Shown: positions 1-10,863 of the stretch, in pieces
Layout: every line of letters begins with the position of its first letter
Position numbering within the stretch: the stretch's first letter is position 1
Assembly: GCF_900110925.1 (NCBI RefSeq)
Contig: NZ_FOFP01000005.1
Location: forward strand, 254,581-318,580
Length of the DNA stretch: 64,000 nt
Source of the DNA: Pseudomonas cuatrocienegasensis
GTDB lineage: Bacteria; Pseudomonadota; Gammaproteobacteria; Pseudomonadales; Pseudomonadaceae
Direction of reading: 5' to 3'
Notes under the pieces: model-generated
Databases searched by the model: none
What the model saw: the letters and a program-made list of their open reading frames with translations, nothing else
Told to the model about the DNA's origin: nothing
Translations under genes and position numbers: made by a program

Positions 1-1004
<1,004 letters not shown>

Positions 1005-1242
1005 TTAGAATACGCCAAACATCATCGAGCGAATGAACGCGACCACCTCGACAGCCTTGTCGGAGTGGATGACGCTGTTGGACGCGGGTAAAAAATCCGC
1101 TTGATTATAAAGACGGGCCTACCCACTGGCCACCCAAGCACTTGCTTTTTTTGACCTTTCCGTAACAGGACGCAACAGACGCCAGCTTGACGCTCGCCCC
1201 CTACGCGACACCATGGCGCACTGAACCACAAGGAGCGCTGTC

Positions 1243-1803
1243 ATGCATCGTCTAATCGTCGTAATCGCCTTACTGCTGACCTCCGGCCTGGCCATCGCGT
1301 CGGAAAAACGCCTGCAAGAGGCTGCATTCGCACCTCAGGTCACCGTCGCGCAAACCACCCTGGCATTAAGAAACCAGACGGTACTGACCTACCTCTGGGT
1401 CGATGTGTATGCGGCCGCACTCTACACCCAAGCCGGCCTCAGCCCGCGCGCCGCGCTCGCTGACGACCAGAGCAAGCGCCTGGAGCTCTACTATTTCCGC
1501 GACATAGACCGCAGCGATGTGATCAAGGCTGCCTGGGTCACCCTCGAACGCCAGCATGACCAGCAGACCCTGGAGCGCCTGCGCCCCGAGATTGATGCAC
1601 TGCACGAACAGTTCCAGTCGATCCGCGCCGGGGATCGCTATGCCCTGGTCTTCACCCCATCCAGCGGGCTGAGCCTGGAGCGTAACGGCGAAATCCTTTT
1701 CACCCGCAACGACCCAGCACTGGCCAGCGCCTACCTGGGTATCTGGCTGGCTCCCAAGGGCTTGTCGGATAGCCTGCGCGCGACCCTGCTCGCCGATTCC
1801 TGA
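1243..1803 (+). CDS. secreted chalcone isomerase-like protein
   Basis: A 186-aa protein with a clear signal peptide (MHRLIVVIALLLTSGLAIAS, cleavage about residue 20), so probably periplasmic. The body fits the bacterial chalcone-isomerase-like fold: an early strand pair (VTVAQTTLALRNQTVLTYLW) followed by VDVYAAALYTQAG and a later helical segment ending in a small barrel. Bacterial members have no demonstrated chalcone isomerase activity; fatty-acid binding has been proposed for the fold, but nothing here proves a ligand. A GGAGCG ribosome-binding site lies about 8 bases before the ATG. It is a single-gene unit ending at a strong bidirectional hairpin shared with the convergent GAPDH gene. Confidence 0.75.
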   Translation: MHRLIVVIALLLTSGLAIASEKRLQEAAFAPQVTVAQTTLALRNQTVLTYLWVDVYAAALYTQAGLSPRAALADDQSKRLELYYFRDIDRSDVIKAAWVTLERQHDQQTLERLRPEIDALHEQFQSIRAGDRYALVFTPSSGLSLERNGEILFTRNDPALASAYLGIWLAPKGLSDSLRATLLADS

Positions 1804-1820
1804 ACGCAGCACAACGAAAA

Positions 1821-1842
1821 ACGGGAGCCCGAAGGCTCCCGT
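1821..1842. terminator. bidirectional hairpin terminator between convergent genes
   Basis: A 9-bp GC-rich perfect stem (ACGGGAGCC / GGCTCCCGT) with a CGAA tetraloop, an A-run just before it and CTTTC after it, lies between the stops of the chalcone-isomerase-like gene and the GAPDH gene, so it can serve both directions. Confidence 0.8.
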
Positions 1843-1862
1843 CTTTCAATGCACCACCGGCA

Positions 1863-3314
1863 TCAGCCGCGCGGGAAAGCTGGCGGGTTGACCCCGGCCA
1901 TGTCTTCCATCACGCGAACGACCTGACAGCTGTAACCAAACTCGTTGTCGTACCACACATAGAGCACGACCCGATTGTCGTTGGCGATGGTGGCTTCGGC
2001 ATCGACCACACCCGCGTGGCGCGAACCGACGAAGTCGGTGGACACCACTTCCTGGGAGCTGACGAAGTCGATCTGCTTCTGCAGATCCGAGTGCATGGCC
2101 ATCTGACGCAGGTACTCGTTGACCTCCTCGCGGGTGGTGGCCTTCTCAAGGTTGAGGTTGAGAATGGCCATCGACACGTTCGGCGTCGGTACGCGAATGG
2201 CATTACCGGTCAGCTTGCCCTTGAGCACCGGCAGCGCCTTGGCAGCAGCCGTGGCAGCACCCGTTTCGGTGATTACCATGTTCAGCGGTGCGCTGCGACC
2301 ACGGCGATCACCCTTGTGGAAGTTGTCGATCAGGTTCTGGTCGTTGGTGTACGAGTGAACGGTTTCGACGTGACCGTTGACGATGCCGTACTGGTCATTG
2401 ATCGCCTTGAGTACCGGCACGATGGCGTTGGTGGTGCAGGAAGCGGCCGAGATGATCTTGTCGTCCGGGGTGATTTCGCCATGGTTGATGCCGTGCACGA
2501 TGTTTTTCAGCGCGCCCTTGCCAGGCGCGGTGAGCACTACGCGGTCGACACCCGGGCAGGCCAGGTGCTGGCCCAGGCCCTCGGCATCACGCCATACACC
2601 GGTGTTGTCGACCAGCAGCGCGTTCTTGATGCCGTACTGGGTGTAGTCGACTTCTTTCGGGTCTTTGGCGTAGATCACCTGGATCAGGTTGCCGTTGGCC
2701 GTCAGGGTGTTGTTCTCTTCGTCGATGGTGATGGTGCCATCGAACTTGCCGTGTACCGAATCACGACGCAGCAGGCTGGCACGCTTGACCAGATCATTGC
2801 TCGCGCCCTTGCGCACCACGATGGCGCGCAGACGCAGGCCATCGCCACCACCGGTTTTCTCGATCAGGATGCGCGCCAGCAGGCGGCCGATACGACCAAA
2901 GCCGTAAAGCACCACGTCGGTGCCCTCGCGGGCTTCGCCATTCTGCTTGCCCGCCACTTCGGCCAGCTCGTCCTTGACGAACTGCTCGATGCTACGGCCA
3001 TTGGCTTCGGCCTTGAACTTGCCAGCCATTTTGCCCAGATCGACCGAGGCCGCGCCCAGCTTCAGCTCGCTCATGGTCTTGAGGATCGGGAAGGTATCGT
3101 GCACCGACAGCTCGACATTGTCGGCCAGGCGGTGACGGGCAAAGCGGTGAGCCTTGAGAATGTCGATCACCGAACGGTTGATCAGACCACGGCCGTAGAT
3201 CGAGGTGACCACGTTGTTGTTGCGGTAGAGTTGGCCAATCATCGGAATCATCGCTTCCGCAAGGGCTTCTCGATCGATCCACTCACCGAGACACTGGTCG
3301 GGCTTCTGAGTCAC
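1863..3314 (-). CDS. gap: glyceraldehyde-3-phosphate dehydrogenase, N-terminally extended form
   Basis: Oxidises glyceraldehyde-3-phosphate to 1,3-bisphosphoglycerate (or the reverse) in central carbon metabolism. The 483-aa product carries a roughly 130-residue N-terminal extension (MTQKPDQCLGEWIDREALAE...) before the Rossmann fingerprint YGFGRIGR at about 137-144. The catalytic Cys is in ASCTTN near residue 293, and the distal HSYTNDQNL and RGRSAPLNMVITETGAA segments are typical. Ordinary GAPDH is about 335 aa; this longer class is known in Pseudomonas. I chose the GTG at 3314 because GGAAGG sits 8 bases upstream; an in-frame ATG at 3332 would add six residues. It is divergent from mfd with about 150 bp between starts. 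Confidence 0.88.
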   Translation of the reverse strand: MTQKPDQCLGEWIDREALAEAMIPMIGQLYRNNNVVTSIYGRGLINRSVIDILKAHRFARHRLADNVELSVHDTFPILKTMSELKLGAASVDLGKMAGKFKAEANGRSIEQFVKDELAEVAGKQNGEAREGTDVVLYGFGRIGRLLARILIEKTGGGDGLRLRAIVVRKGASNDLVKRASLLRRDSVHGKFDGTITIDEENNTLTANGNLIQVIYAKDPKEVDYTQYGIKNALLVDNTGVWRDAEGLGQHLACPGVDRVVLTAPGKGALKNIVHGINHGEITPDDKIISAASCTTNAIVPVLKAINDQYGIVNGHVETVHSYTNDQNLIDNFHKGDRRGRSAPLNMVITETGAATAAAKALPVLKGKLTGNAIRVPTPNVSMAILNLNLEKATTREEVNEYLRQMAMHSDLQKQIDFVSSQEVVSTDFVGSRHAGVVDAEATIANDNRVVLYVWYDNEFGYSCQVVRVMEDMAGVNPPAFPRG

Positions 3315-3465
3315 GGGCAGTACCTTCCACATGTAGGGGCTGAAAAAAGGGGCTACATTATGACGTCGCAGACAATCGCCGGCAATGTGCAGCGGTGAAA
3401 CACTGACAGCAAAGCCCATGGATAGTTACAATCGAAGGCCATATCGCCACGTCCGCGAGCTGCCC

Positions 3466-6400
3466 GTGTCTGTACCGACTGCATCCGTATTGCGTCTACC
3501 GTCCCTGCCTGCCACCGCTGGAAAACAACACTGGGGTAACCTGCCCGGCGCAGCGCTGAGCCTGGCCATCGCCGAAGCTGCCAGCGCCGCGCAACGCTTC
3601 ACCCTGCTGCTGACCGCCGACAGTCAGAGCGCCGAGCGCCTGCAGGAAGAGTTGAGTTTCTTCGCCCCGACCCTCCCAGTACTGCATTTCCCGGACTGGG
3701 AAACCCTACCCTACGACCTGTTCTCGCCGCACCAGGACATCATTTCCCAGCGCATCGCCGCCCTGTATCGCTTGCCGGAGCTGAAGCACGGCATCCTCGT
3801 AGTGCCGATCACCACCGCCCTACACCGCCTGGCGCCGCTGCGCTTTCTGCTGGGCAGCAGCCTGGTGCTGGACGTCGGTCAGACCCTCGACGTTAACGAG
3901 ATGCGCACGCGCCTGGAAGCAGCCGGTTACCGCTGCGTGGACACGGTCTATGAGCACGGTGAATTTGCCGTGCGTGGCGCGCTGATCGACCTGTTCCCGA
4001 TGGGCAGCTCGCAGCCGTATCGCATCGACCTGTTCGACGATGAAATCGAGTCGCTGCGCACCTTCGACCCAGAGACTCAGCGCTCGATTGACAAGGTCGA
4101 GTCGATCAAGCTGCTGCCGGCCCGCGAGTTCCCCCTGGAAAAGAAGGCCGTCACCGACTTCCGCGGGCGTTTCCGCGAGCGTTTCGATGTCGATTTTCGC
4201 CGCTGCCCGATCTATCAGGACCTGTCCACCGGCATCACCCCGGCCGGCATCGAGTACTACATCCCGCTGTTCTTCGAGGAAACCGCCACCCTCTTCGATT
4301 ATCTGCCCCAGGACACCCAGGTGTTCTCCCTGCCCGGCGTAGAAAAAGCCGCCGAACAGTTCTGGAGCGACGCCCGCGCCCGCTACGAAGACCGCCGCGT
4401 TGACCCTGAGCGCCCGCTGCTGCCGCCGGCCGATATTTTCCTCACGGTCGAGGACTGCTTCGCCCGCTTGAAACACTGGCCCCGCGTAGTGGTCAGCCAG
4501 GATGACGTCGAGACCGGCGTTGGCCGCACGCGTTTCAACGCCTCCCCTCTCCCAGACCTGGCGATTCAAGCCAAGGCCAACGAGCCGCTGGCCGCCCTGC
4601 GTCGCTTTATCGAAGACTATTCGGGCCGTGTGCTGTTCTGCGCCGAGTCGGCCGGGCGCCGCGAGGTCCTGCTGGAGCTGCTCGCGCGCCTCAAGCTGAA
4701 ACCGAAGGAAGTCGACGGCTGGCCGGCATTCGTCGCCAGCGGTGAGCGCCTGGGCATCACCATCGCGCCGCTGGACGAAGGCCTGCTGCTCGACGACCTG
4801 GCCCTGGTGGCGGAAAGCCCGCTGTTCGGCCAACGGGTCATGCAGCGCCGGCGCCGGGAAAAAAGCCGCGACGGTGGCGACAACGTCATCAAGAACCTCA
4901 CCGAGCTGCGCGAAGGCTCGCCGGTGGTGCACATCGACCATGGCGTCGGCCGCTACCTGGGCCTGGTCACCCTGGAGATCGACGGCCAGGCGGCGGAGTT
5001 CCTCGCCCTGATGTACGCCGAGGAAGCCAAGCTCTATGTGCCGGTGGCCAGCCTGCACCTGATAGCCCGCTACACCGGCAGTGACGATGCCCTGGCCCCG
5101 CTGCACCGCCTGGGCTCGGAAACCTGGCAGAAAGCCAAACGCAAGGCCGCCGAACAGGTGCGCGATGTCGCCGCCGAACTGCTCGACATCTATGCCCGCC
5201 GCGCTGCCCGCGAAGGCTATGCGTTTGCCGACCCGAAGGCCGACTACGCCACCTTCAGCGCCGGCTTCCCGTTCGAGGAAACCCCGGATCAGCAAGCCGC
5301 CATCGAGGCCGTGCATGACGACATGCTCGCGCCCAAGCCGATGGACCGCCTGGTCTGCGGCGATGTCGGCTTCGGCAAAACTGAAGTGGCGATGCGCGCC
5401 GCCTTTATCGCCGTACATGGCGGCAAGCAGGTGGCGGTGCTGGTACCGACCACCCTGCTCGCCCAGCAGCACTACAACAGTTTCCGCGACCGCTTCGCCG
5501 ACTGGCCGGTAAAAGTCGAGGTAATGAGCCGCTTCAAGAGTGCCAAGGAAGTCAGCGAAGCCGTGCAGCAACTGGCCGAAGGCAAGGTCGACATCGTCAT
5601 CGGTACCCACAAGCTGCTGCAGGAAGACGTCAAGTTCAGCAACCTGGGCCTGGTGATCATCGACGAGGAGCACCGTTTCGGCGTGCGCCAGAAGGAGCAG
5701 CTCAAGGCCCTGCGCAGCGAAGTCGACATCCTCACCCTGACTGCCACGCCGATCCCGCGCACCCTGAACATGGCCGTGGCCGGCATGCGTGATCTATCGA
5801 TCATCGCCACACCGCCTGCGCGCCGCCTGTCGGTGCGCACCTTTGTCATGGAGCAGAACAACCCGACGATCAAGGAAGCGCTGCTGCGTGAGCTGCTGCG
5901 CGGCGGCCAGGTGTACTACCTGCACAACGATGTGAAAACCATCGAGAAATGCGCCGCCGACCTCGCCGAGCTGGTGCCGGAAGCACGCATCGGCATCGGC
6001 CACGGGCAGATGCGCGAGCGCGAGCTGGAACAGGTGATGGGCGACTTCTACCACAAGCGCTTCAACGTACTGATCGCCTCGACCATCATCGAAACCGGTA
6101 TCGACGTACCCAGCGCTAACACCATCATCATCGAGCGCGCCGACAAGTTCGGCCTGGCCCAACTACATCAACTGCGTGGCCGCGTCGGTCGTAGCCACCA
6201 CCAGGCCTACGCCTACCTGCTGACGCCACCGCGCAAGCAGATGACCGATGATGCGCAGAAACGCCTGGAAGCCATCTCCGGCGCCCAGGACCTCGGCGCA
6301 GGCTTTCTGCTGGCCACCCATGACCTGGAAATCCGCGGTGCCGGCGAGCTGCTTGGCGACGGCCAGAGTGGGCAGATTCAGGCGGTGGGCTTCACCCTCT

Positions 6401-6918
6401 ATATGGAAATGCTCGAACGCGCGGTGAAATCCATCCGCAAGGGCGAGCAGCCCAACCTCGACCAGCCGTTGGGCGGCGGCCCGGAGATCAACCTGCGGGT
6501 GCCGGCCCTGATCCCCGAAGACTACCTGCCAGACGTGCATGCACGGCTGATCCTCTACAAGCGCATCGCCAACGCCGCCGACGAGGACGGCCTGAAAGAG
6601 CTGCAAGTGGAGATGATCGACCGTTTCGGCCTGCTACCGGAGCCGACCAAGAATCTGGTGCGCATTACCCTACTGAAACTGCAGGCAGAAACCCTGGGCA
6701 TCAAGAAAGTCGACGCCGGCCCACAAGGTGGCCGCCTGGAGTTCGCCGCCGACACCTGCGTCGACCCGCTGACCCTGATCAAACTGATCCAGAGCGCACC
6801 GTCACGCTACAAGTTCGAAGGGGCGACACTGTTCAAGTTCCAGGTGCCCATGGAGCGTCCGGAGGACCGCTTCAATACCCTCGAAGCGCTGTTCGAGCGC
6901 CTGACACCTGCCACCTGA
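3466..6918 (+). CDS. mfd: transcription-repair coupling factor Mfd
   Basis: Mfd displaces RNA polymerase stalled at DNA lesions and recruits UvrA for nucleotide excision repair. From the GTG at 3466 the product is 1150 aa, the normal length for Pseudomonas; the frame is open further up (ATG at 3418), but family alignment from memory favours starting near SVPTASVLRLPSL. In order: the UvrB-homology module (about 1-340), the RNA-polymerase-interacting domain (VVHIDHGVGRYLGLV near 488), the translocase with Walker A GDVGFGKT near 631, Walker B IIDEEHRFG near 732, and LTATPIPRTLNM, then the TRCF C-terminal regulatory domain. All motor motifs are intact. It is a single-gene unit divergent from gap. 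Confidence 0.93.
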   Translation: MSVPTASVLRLPSLPATAGKQHWGNLPGAALSLAIAEAASAAQRFTLLLTADSQSAERLQEELSFFAPTLPVLHFPDWETLPYDLFSPHQDIISQRIAALYRLPELKHGILVVPITTALHRLAPLRFLLGSSLVLDVGQTLDVNEMRTRLEAAGYRCVDTVYEHGEFAVRGALIDLFPMGSSQPYRIDLFDDEIESLRTFDPETQRSIDKVESIKLLPAREFPLEKKAVTDFRGRFRERFDVDFRRCPIYQDLSTGITPAGIEYYIPLFFEETATLFDYLPQDTQVFSLPGVEKAAEQFWSDARARYEDRRVDPERPLLPPADIFLTVEDCFARLKHWPRVVVSQDDVETGVGRTRFNASPLPDLAIQAKANEPLAALRRFIEDYSGRVLFCAESAGRREVLLELLARLKLKPKEVDGWPAFVASGERLGITIAPLDEGLLLDDLALVAESPLFGQRVMQRRRREKSRDGGDNVIKNLTELREGSPVVHIDHGVGRYLGLVTLEIDGQAAEFLALMYAEEAKLYVPVASLHLIARYTGSDDALAPLHRLGSETWQKAKRKAAEQVRDVAAELLDIYARRAAREGYAFADPKADYATFSAGFPFEETPDQQAAIEAVHDDMLAPKPMDRLVCGDVGFGKTEVAMRAAFIAVHGGKQVAVLVPTTLLAQQHYNSFRDRFADWPVKVEVMSRFKSAKEVSEAVQQLAEGKVDIVIGTHKLLQEDVKFSNLGLVIIDEEHRFGVRQKEQLKALRSEVDILTLTATPIPRTLNMAVAGMRDLSIIATPPARRLSVRTFVMEQNNPTIKEALLRELLRGGQVYYLHNDVKTIEKCAADLAELVPEARIGIGHGQMRERELEQVMGDFYHKRFNVLIASTIIETGIDVPSANTIIIERADKFGLAQLHQLRGRVGRSHHQAYAYLLTPPRKQMTDDAQKRLEAISGAQDLGAGFLLATHDLEIRGAGELLGDGQSGQIQAVGFTLYMEMLERAVKSIRKGEQPNLDQPLGGGPEINLRVPALIPEDYLPDVHARLILYKRIANAADEDGLKELQVEMIDRFGLLPEPTKNLVRITLLKLQAETLGIKKVDAGPQGGRLEFAADTCVDPLTLIKLIQSAPSRYKFEGATLFKFQVPMERPEDRFNTLEALFERLTPAT

Positions 6919-6957
6919 GAAGGATTGCGCCCTGCATACCCGCCTGAGTGGCGCCAC

Positions 6958-7707
<750 letters not shown>

Positions 7708-8718
7708 TTAGTCGATCAATTGTGCTGCGCGCAGAGCACTAAGTGCCTGCTGCCAGCGTGGCGATTGACGATATTCACTGCCGGGGAACCCTTGCCGACG
7801 CATCCGCGACAAACCCTCAGGAGCCACCACCTGCAGGCGCTGCAGCGCCGCCAGGGCCAGCTCGGCAGCCGCACGGTCGTTGCACACCAGGCCCATATCA
7901 CAGCCTGCGGTCAGCGCCGCCTCGATACGCGCCGCAGCGTCACCGACCACATGGGCACCAGCCATGGACAGGTCGTCGCTGAAGATCACCCCCTTGAAGC
8001 CCAGCTCACCGCGCAGGATGTCCTGCAACCAGCGCCGGGAAAAACCGGCCGGCTGAGCATCGACCTTCGGGTAAATCACATGGGCCGGCATCACAGCGGC
8101 CAGTTCACCAGCCAGCCGGGCGAAGGGTTGAATGTCTTGTGCACGAATTTGCTCAAGGCTGCGCTCATCCACCGGAATGGCCACATGGGAATCGGCTTCG
8201 GCCCAGCCATGCCCAGGGAAATGCTTGCCGGTGGCCGCCATCCCGGCCTCGCGCATCCCCTTGATAAAGGCACCCGCCAGTGCCGTCGCGCGTTCGGGAT
8301 TGCCCTCGAAGGCGCGCGTCCCGACCACTGCACTGCGTCCGTGATCAAGGTCGAGCACGGGCGCAAAGCTCAAATCCAGACCGACGGCCAACACTTCCGT
8401 GGCCATGACCCAGCCGCACTGCTCGGCGAGCATCAGCGCATCACTGCGTTCGGCGAACGCGCGCATGGCCGGCAAACGCACGAAACCTTCGCGCAAGCGC
8501 TGCACGCGCCCACCCTCTTGATCCACAGCCAGCAGCAGGTCCGGGCGCACGGCGCGAATGGACTCGCTCAACTCGCGAACCTGGCGCGGGTGCTCGATAT
8601 TGCGGGCAAACAGAATCAAGCCGCCTACCTGGGGCTGACGCAGAATCTGCCGGTCTTCGGCCGTCAGCCAGGCGCCTTGGATATCCAGCATCAACGAGCC
8701 ATACAGGGGTGCAGTCAC
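7708..8718 (-). CDS. nagZ: beta-N-acetylhexosaminidase NagZ (GH3)
   Basis: Cytoplasmic GH3 enzyme that removes N-acetylglucosamine from GlcNAc-anhydroMurNAc-peptides during peptidoglycan recycling, producing the muropeptides sensed by AmpR in species that carry it. The 336-aa frame shows the NagZ signature KHFPGHGWAEADSHVAIP around residues 176-193 (catalytic His/Asp dyad) and the nucleophile Asp in VIFSDDLSMAGA near 248. There is no signal peptide, as expected. It lies 9 bp after the YkuD-domain gene and 9 bp before the methylthioinosine phosphorylase gene, so the three are almost certainly co-transcribed. Confidence 0.95.
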   Translation of the reverse strand: MTAPLYGSLMLDIQGAWLTAEDRQILRQPQVGGLILFARNIEHPRQVRELSESIRAVRPDLLLAVDQEGGRVQRLREGFVRLPAMRAFAERSDALMLAEQCGWVMATEVLAVGLDLSFAPVLDLDHGRSAVVGTRAFEGNPERATALAGAFIKGMREAGMAATGKHFPGHGWAEADSHVAIPVDERSLEQIRAQDIQPFARLAGELAAVMPAHVIYPKVDAQPAGFSRRWLQDILRGELGFKGVIFSDDLSMAGAHVVGDAAARIEAALTAGCDMGLVCNDRAAAELALAALQRLQVVAPEGLSRMRRQGFPGSEYRQSPRWQQALSALRAAQLID

Positions 8719-8727
8719 AGGGTGTCC

Positions 8728-9252
8728 TTAATGCAGAGACGCGGCAGCCCAGTCCGGGCAAGCCGCTTCATCGATCATCACCGGGCAATGCGCCGGTACG
8801 CGGGGGAATAGGGTCAGCAGGTCGGCATTGCGCAAACGAATGCAGCCATGGGACAGCGCTACGCCCATGGGTTCGCTATCAGGCGTACCGTGCAGATAGA
8901 TGTAGCGTCGAAAGGTATCAACCGCGCCAAGACGATTACGCCCAGGTTCGCAGCCACTGAGCCAGAGAATACGGGTCAGAATCCAGTCACGACCAGGGAA
9001 GCGTGCGTCCAGCTCGGCGGACCATACCTCCCCTGTCCAGCGCCGACCACGCAACACCGCGCCAGAAGGCAACCCCTCACCGATGCGCGCACGCACCTGA
9101 TGCAAGCCACGCGGCGTGCAGCCGGAGCCATTACGCTCACCAGCCCCGTTGAGCGCAGTGGACACAGCGAGACGTAAGACAAGGTGCTCGCCGATAAAGC
9201 CGTAGAGGCGTTGGTCGGCAATAGAGATATGCAAGCGATCTAGAGTAGGCAT
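8728..9252 (-). CDS. YkuD-domain L,D-transpeptidase/L,D-carboxypeptidase-type protein without signal peptide
   Basis: A 174-aa protein made almost only of a YkuD catalytic domain, with the signature HGTPDSEPMGVALSHGCIRL (about residues 125-144; Cys of SHGC as nucleophile). The N-terminus MPTLDRLHISIADQRLYGF is a YkuD strand, not a signal peptide or lipobox, so the product looks cytosolic, whereas cross-linking Ldt enzymes are exported. Being first in an operon with nagZ suggests a role in muropeptide recycling. ElsL of Acinetobacter baumannii, a cytosolic YkuD-fold L,D-carboxypeptidase, is the closest functional precedent I know. Trimming of tetrapeptide to tripeptide is an inference from location and context; transpeptidase activity is the alternative. 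Confidence 0.85.
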   Translation of the reverse strand: MPTLDRLHISIADQRLYGFIGEHLVLRLAVSTALNGAGERNGSGCTPRGLHQVRARIGEGLPSGAVLRGRRWTGEVWSAELDARFPGRDWILTRILWLSGCEPGRNRLGAVDTFRRYIYLHGTPDSEPMGVALSHGCIRLRNADLLTLFPRVPAHCPVMIDEAACPDWAAASLH

Positions 9253-9290
9253 GCAGGCTAGCTTAACGGATCACCCCGCCCACCAGCCAC

Positions 9291-9992
9291 TCACACCTTG
9301 ATCGAACCGCTCTTGTTACGCGGTTTGAGCTGCGCCCCCGCAAGCGCAGGATCACTGAGCCCGGTTTCCGAGCGCATCCCAGCAGCGAGAAACGGCACCA
9401 TCAGACGCATAACCTGTTCGATCGAGGTGTTCACCCCGAAGTCGGTCTCGGCCATGGCTCGCAATGCCTTGATCCCCGACATGCTGAACGCTGCGGCACC
9501 GAGCATGAAGTGCACGCGCCAGAACAACTCCAACGGCGGAATCCGCGGAGCGGCCTCATGTACCAGGAGCATGTAGCGGCGAAAGACCTTACCGTAGACT
9601 TCCTCCAGGTACTTGCGCAGGTGTCCCTGGCTCTGACTGAACGCCAGGCCCAGCAGACGCATGAAAATCGACAGGTCGTTGCCGCTGCGCGGCTTCACCG
9701 CCAGCGCCTGCTCGACCAGCAGCTCCAGCAGCTCTTCCAGCGTCACCTTGCCTTCAGGTTTGCCCTGGCGGCGGTCAAGCTCGCGCTCCAGACTGGCACA
9801 GAAGGGCCCGAGAAACCGCGAGAAAACCGCCTGGATCAACGCCTTCTTGGAACCGAAGTGATAATTCACTGCGGCGAGATTGACCCCTGCCTTGCTGGTG
9901 ATCAGCCGCAACGAGGTTTCTGCGAAGCCTTTTTCCGCGAACAACTGCTCAGCCGCATCAAGAATGCGCTCGACAGTTTCTGATTGAGCCAT
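9291..9992 (-). CDS. psrA: TetR-family regulator PsrA
   Basis: PsrA responds to long-chain fatty acids; in Pseudomonas it represses its own gene and fatty-acid oxidation genes and activates rpoS. The 233-aa product has an N-terminal TetR helix-turn-helix (about 10-55: ILDAAEQLFAEKGFAETSLR, then AGVNLAAVNYHFGSKKALI) followed by an all-helical ligand domain, plus the C-terminal tail expected for PsrA. It is monocistronic and leftward, with two PsrA-type operators in its upstream region. Its neighbours lexA and the nagZ operon match the P. aeruginosa arrangement, which supports assignment over another TetR protein. Confidence 0.93.
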   Translation of the reverse strand: MAQSETVERILDAAEQLFAEKGFAETSLRLITSKAGVNLAAVNYHFGSKKALIQAVFSRFLGPFCASLERELDRRQGKPEGKVTLEELLELLVEQALAVKPRSGNDLSIFMRLLGLAFSQSQGHLRKYLEEVYGKVFRRYMLLVHEAAPRIPPLELFWRVHFMLGAAAFSMSGIKALRAMAETDFGVNTSIEQVMRLMVPFLAAGMRSETGLSDPALAGAQLKPRNKSGSIKV

Positions 9993-10006
9993 GACTGTTC
10001 ACCTGA

Positions 10007-10037
10007 CAAACATCTGTTTGAAACATACGTTTCAAAC
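10007..10037. promoter_or_regulatory. tandem PsrA operators upstream of psrA
   Basis: The published PsrA box is (G/C)AAAC-N2-4-GTTT(G/C). Here CAAAC-ATCT-GTTTG (10007-10020) is immediately followed by GAAAC-ATAC-GTTTC (10020-10033), sharing one base, and a third half-site CAAAC at 10033-10037. They begin 15 bp upstream of the psrA ATG, consistent with autorepression. Confidence 0.85.
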
Positions 10038-10198
10038 CATCTATTTGTCAAGTCGCATCAGCCGCAATTCGGCCGGCGAGTCACGCTTTTATAGCAAAGA
10101 AGCGGACTCTCCAGAGCAAGACGCTCGCCTGATGCGCCACGCCACAACCGGAACAAATACAACCCCGCGAGCACAGAAGGATTGCCAAGGGGCTTTCA

Positions 10199-10233
10199 CT
10201 GTATATAATCCCAGTCACTGTATAAAAAGCCAG
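10199..10233. promoter_or_regulatory. two tandem LexA (SOS) boxes upstream of lexA
   Basis: Two sites with the CTG-N10-CAG half-site geometry: 10199-10214 (CTGTATATAATCCCAG) and 10218-10233 (CTGTATAAAAAGCCAG). They are separated by 3 bp and the second ends 8 bp before the lexA ATG, the classical arrangement for LexA autorepression. Confidence 0.9.
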
Positions 10234-10241
10234 AGCCAGCC

Positions 10242-10853
10242 ATGTTGAAACTGACGCCACGCCAAGCCGAAATTCTCGCCTTCATCAAACGCTGCCTGGA
10301 AGACAACGGCTTCCCGCCAACACGCGCGGAAATTGCCCAGGCCCTTGGGTTCAAATCCCCCAATGCGGCAGAGGAACATTTGAAAGCCCTCGCCCGCAAG
10401 GGTGCGATAGAAATGACCCCAGGCGCCTCCCGCGGCATCCGTATTCCCGGATTCGAGCCTAACGCTCAAGAAGAAGACGGGCTTCCGGTGATTGGCCGTG
10501 TCGCGGCCGGCGCGCCCATTCTGGCCCAACAGCACATCGAGGAGTCCTGCCGGATCAATCCAGCGTTCTTTCATCCGCCAGCCGACTACCTGCTGAAGGT
10601 ACGCGGCATGAGCATGAAGGATATCGGTATCTTCGACGGCGACTTGCTGGCGGTGCACACCACCCGTGAGGCGCGCAACGGTCAGGTGGTCGTGGCGCGT
10701 ATTGATGACGAAGTGACGGTCAAACGCTTCAAGCGTGAGGGCAATACGGTCTGGCTACTCGCCGAAAACGAAGAATTTGCCCCGATCGTGGTTGATCTGG
10801 AGCAACAGGAACTGATCATCGAAGGTTTGAGTGTCGGCGTGATACGCCGCTAA
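10242..10853 (+). CDS. lexA: LexA repressor
   Basis: Represses SOS genes and is inactivated by RecA-stimulated self-cleavage. The 203-aa frame has the N-terminal winged helix (about 1-65, with [21 protein letters not shown]), the scissile Ala89-Gly90 in VAAGAP, and the Ser124/Lys161 catalytic dyad (GMSMKD and VTVKRFKR). It is therefore cleavage-competent. Two SOS boxes lie directly upstream. The gap to sulA is 10 bp, forming the lexA-sulA operon known in Pseudomonas. Confidence 0.97.
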   Translation: MLKLTPRQAEILAFIKRCLEDNGFPPTRAEIAQALGFKSPNAAEEHLKALARKGAIEMTPGASRGIRIPGFEPNAQEEDGLPVIGRVAAGAPILAQQHIEESCRINPAFFHPPADYLLKVRGMSMKDIGIFDGDLLAVHTTREARNGQVVVARIDDEVTVKRFKREGNTVWLLAENEEFAPIVVDLEQQELIIEGLSVGVIRR

Positions 10854-10863
10854 AGGAGTCGCC

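Noticed and set aside
3820..5673. 617-codon open frame on the minus strand opposite mfd
   Set aside because: Antisense shadow in GC-rich DNA; mfd motifs on the plus strand are unambiguous.
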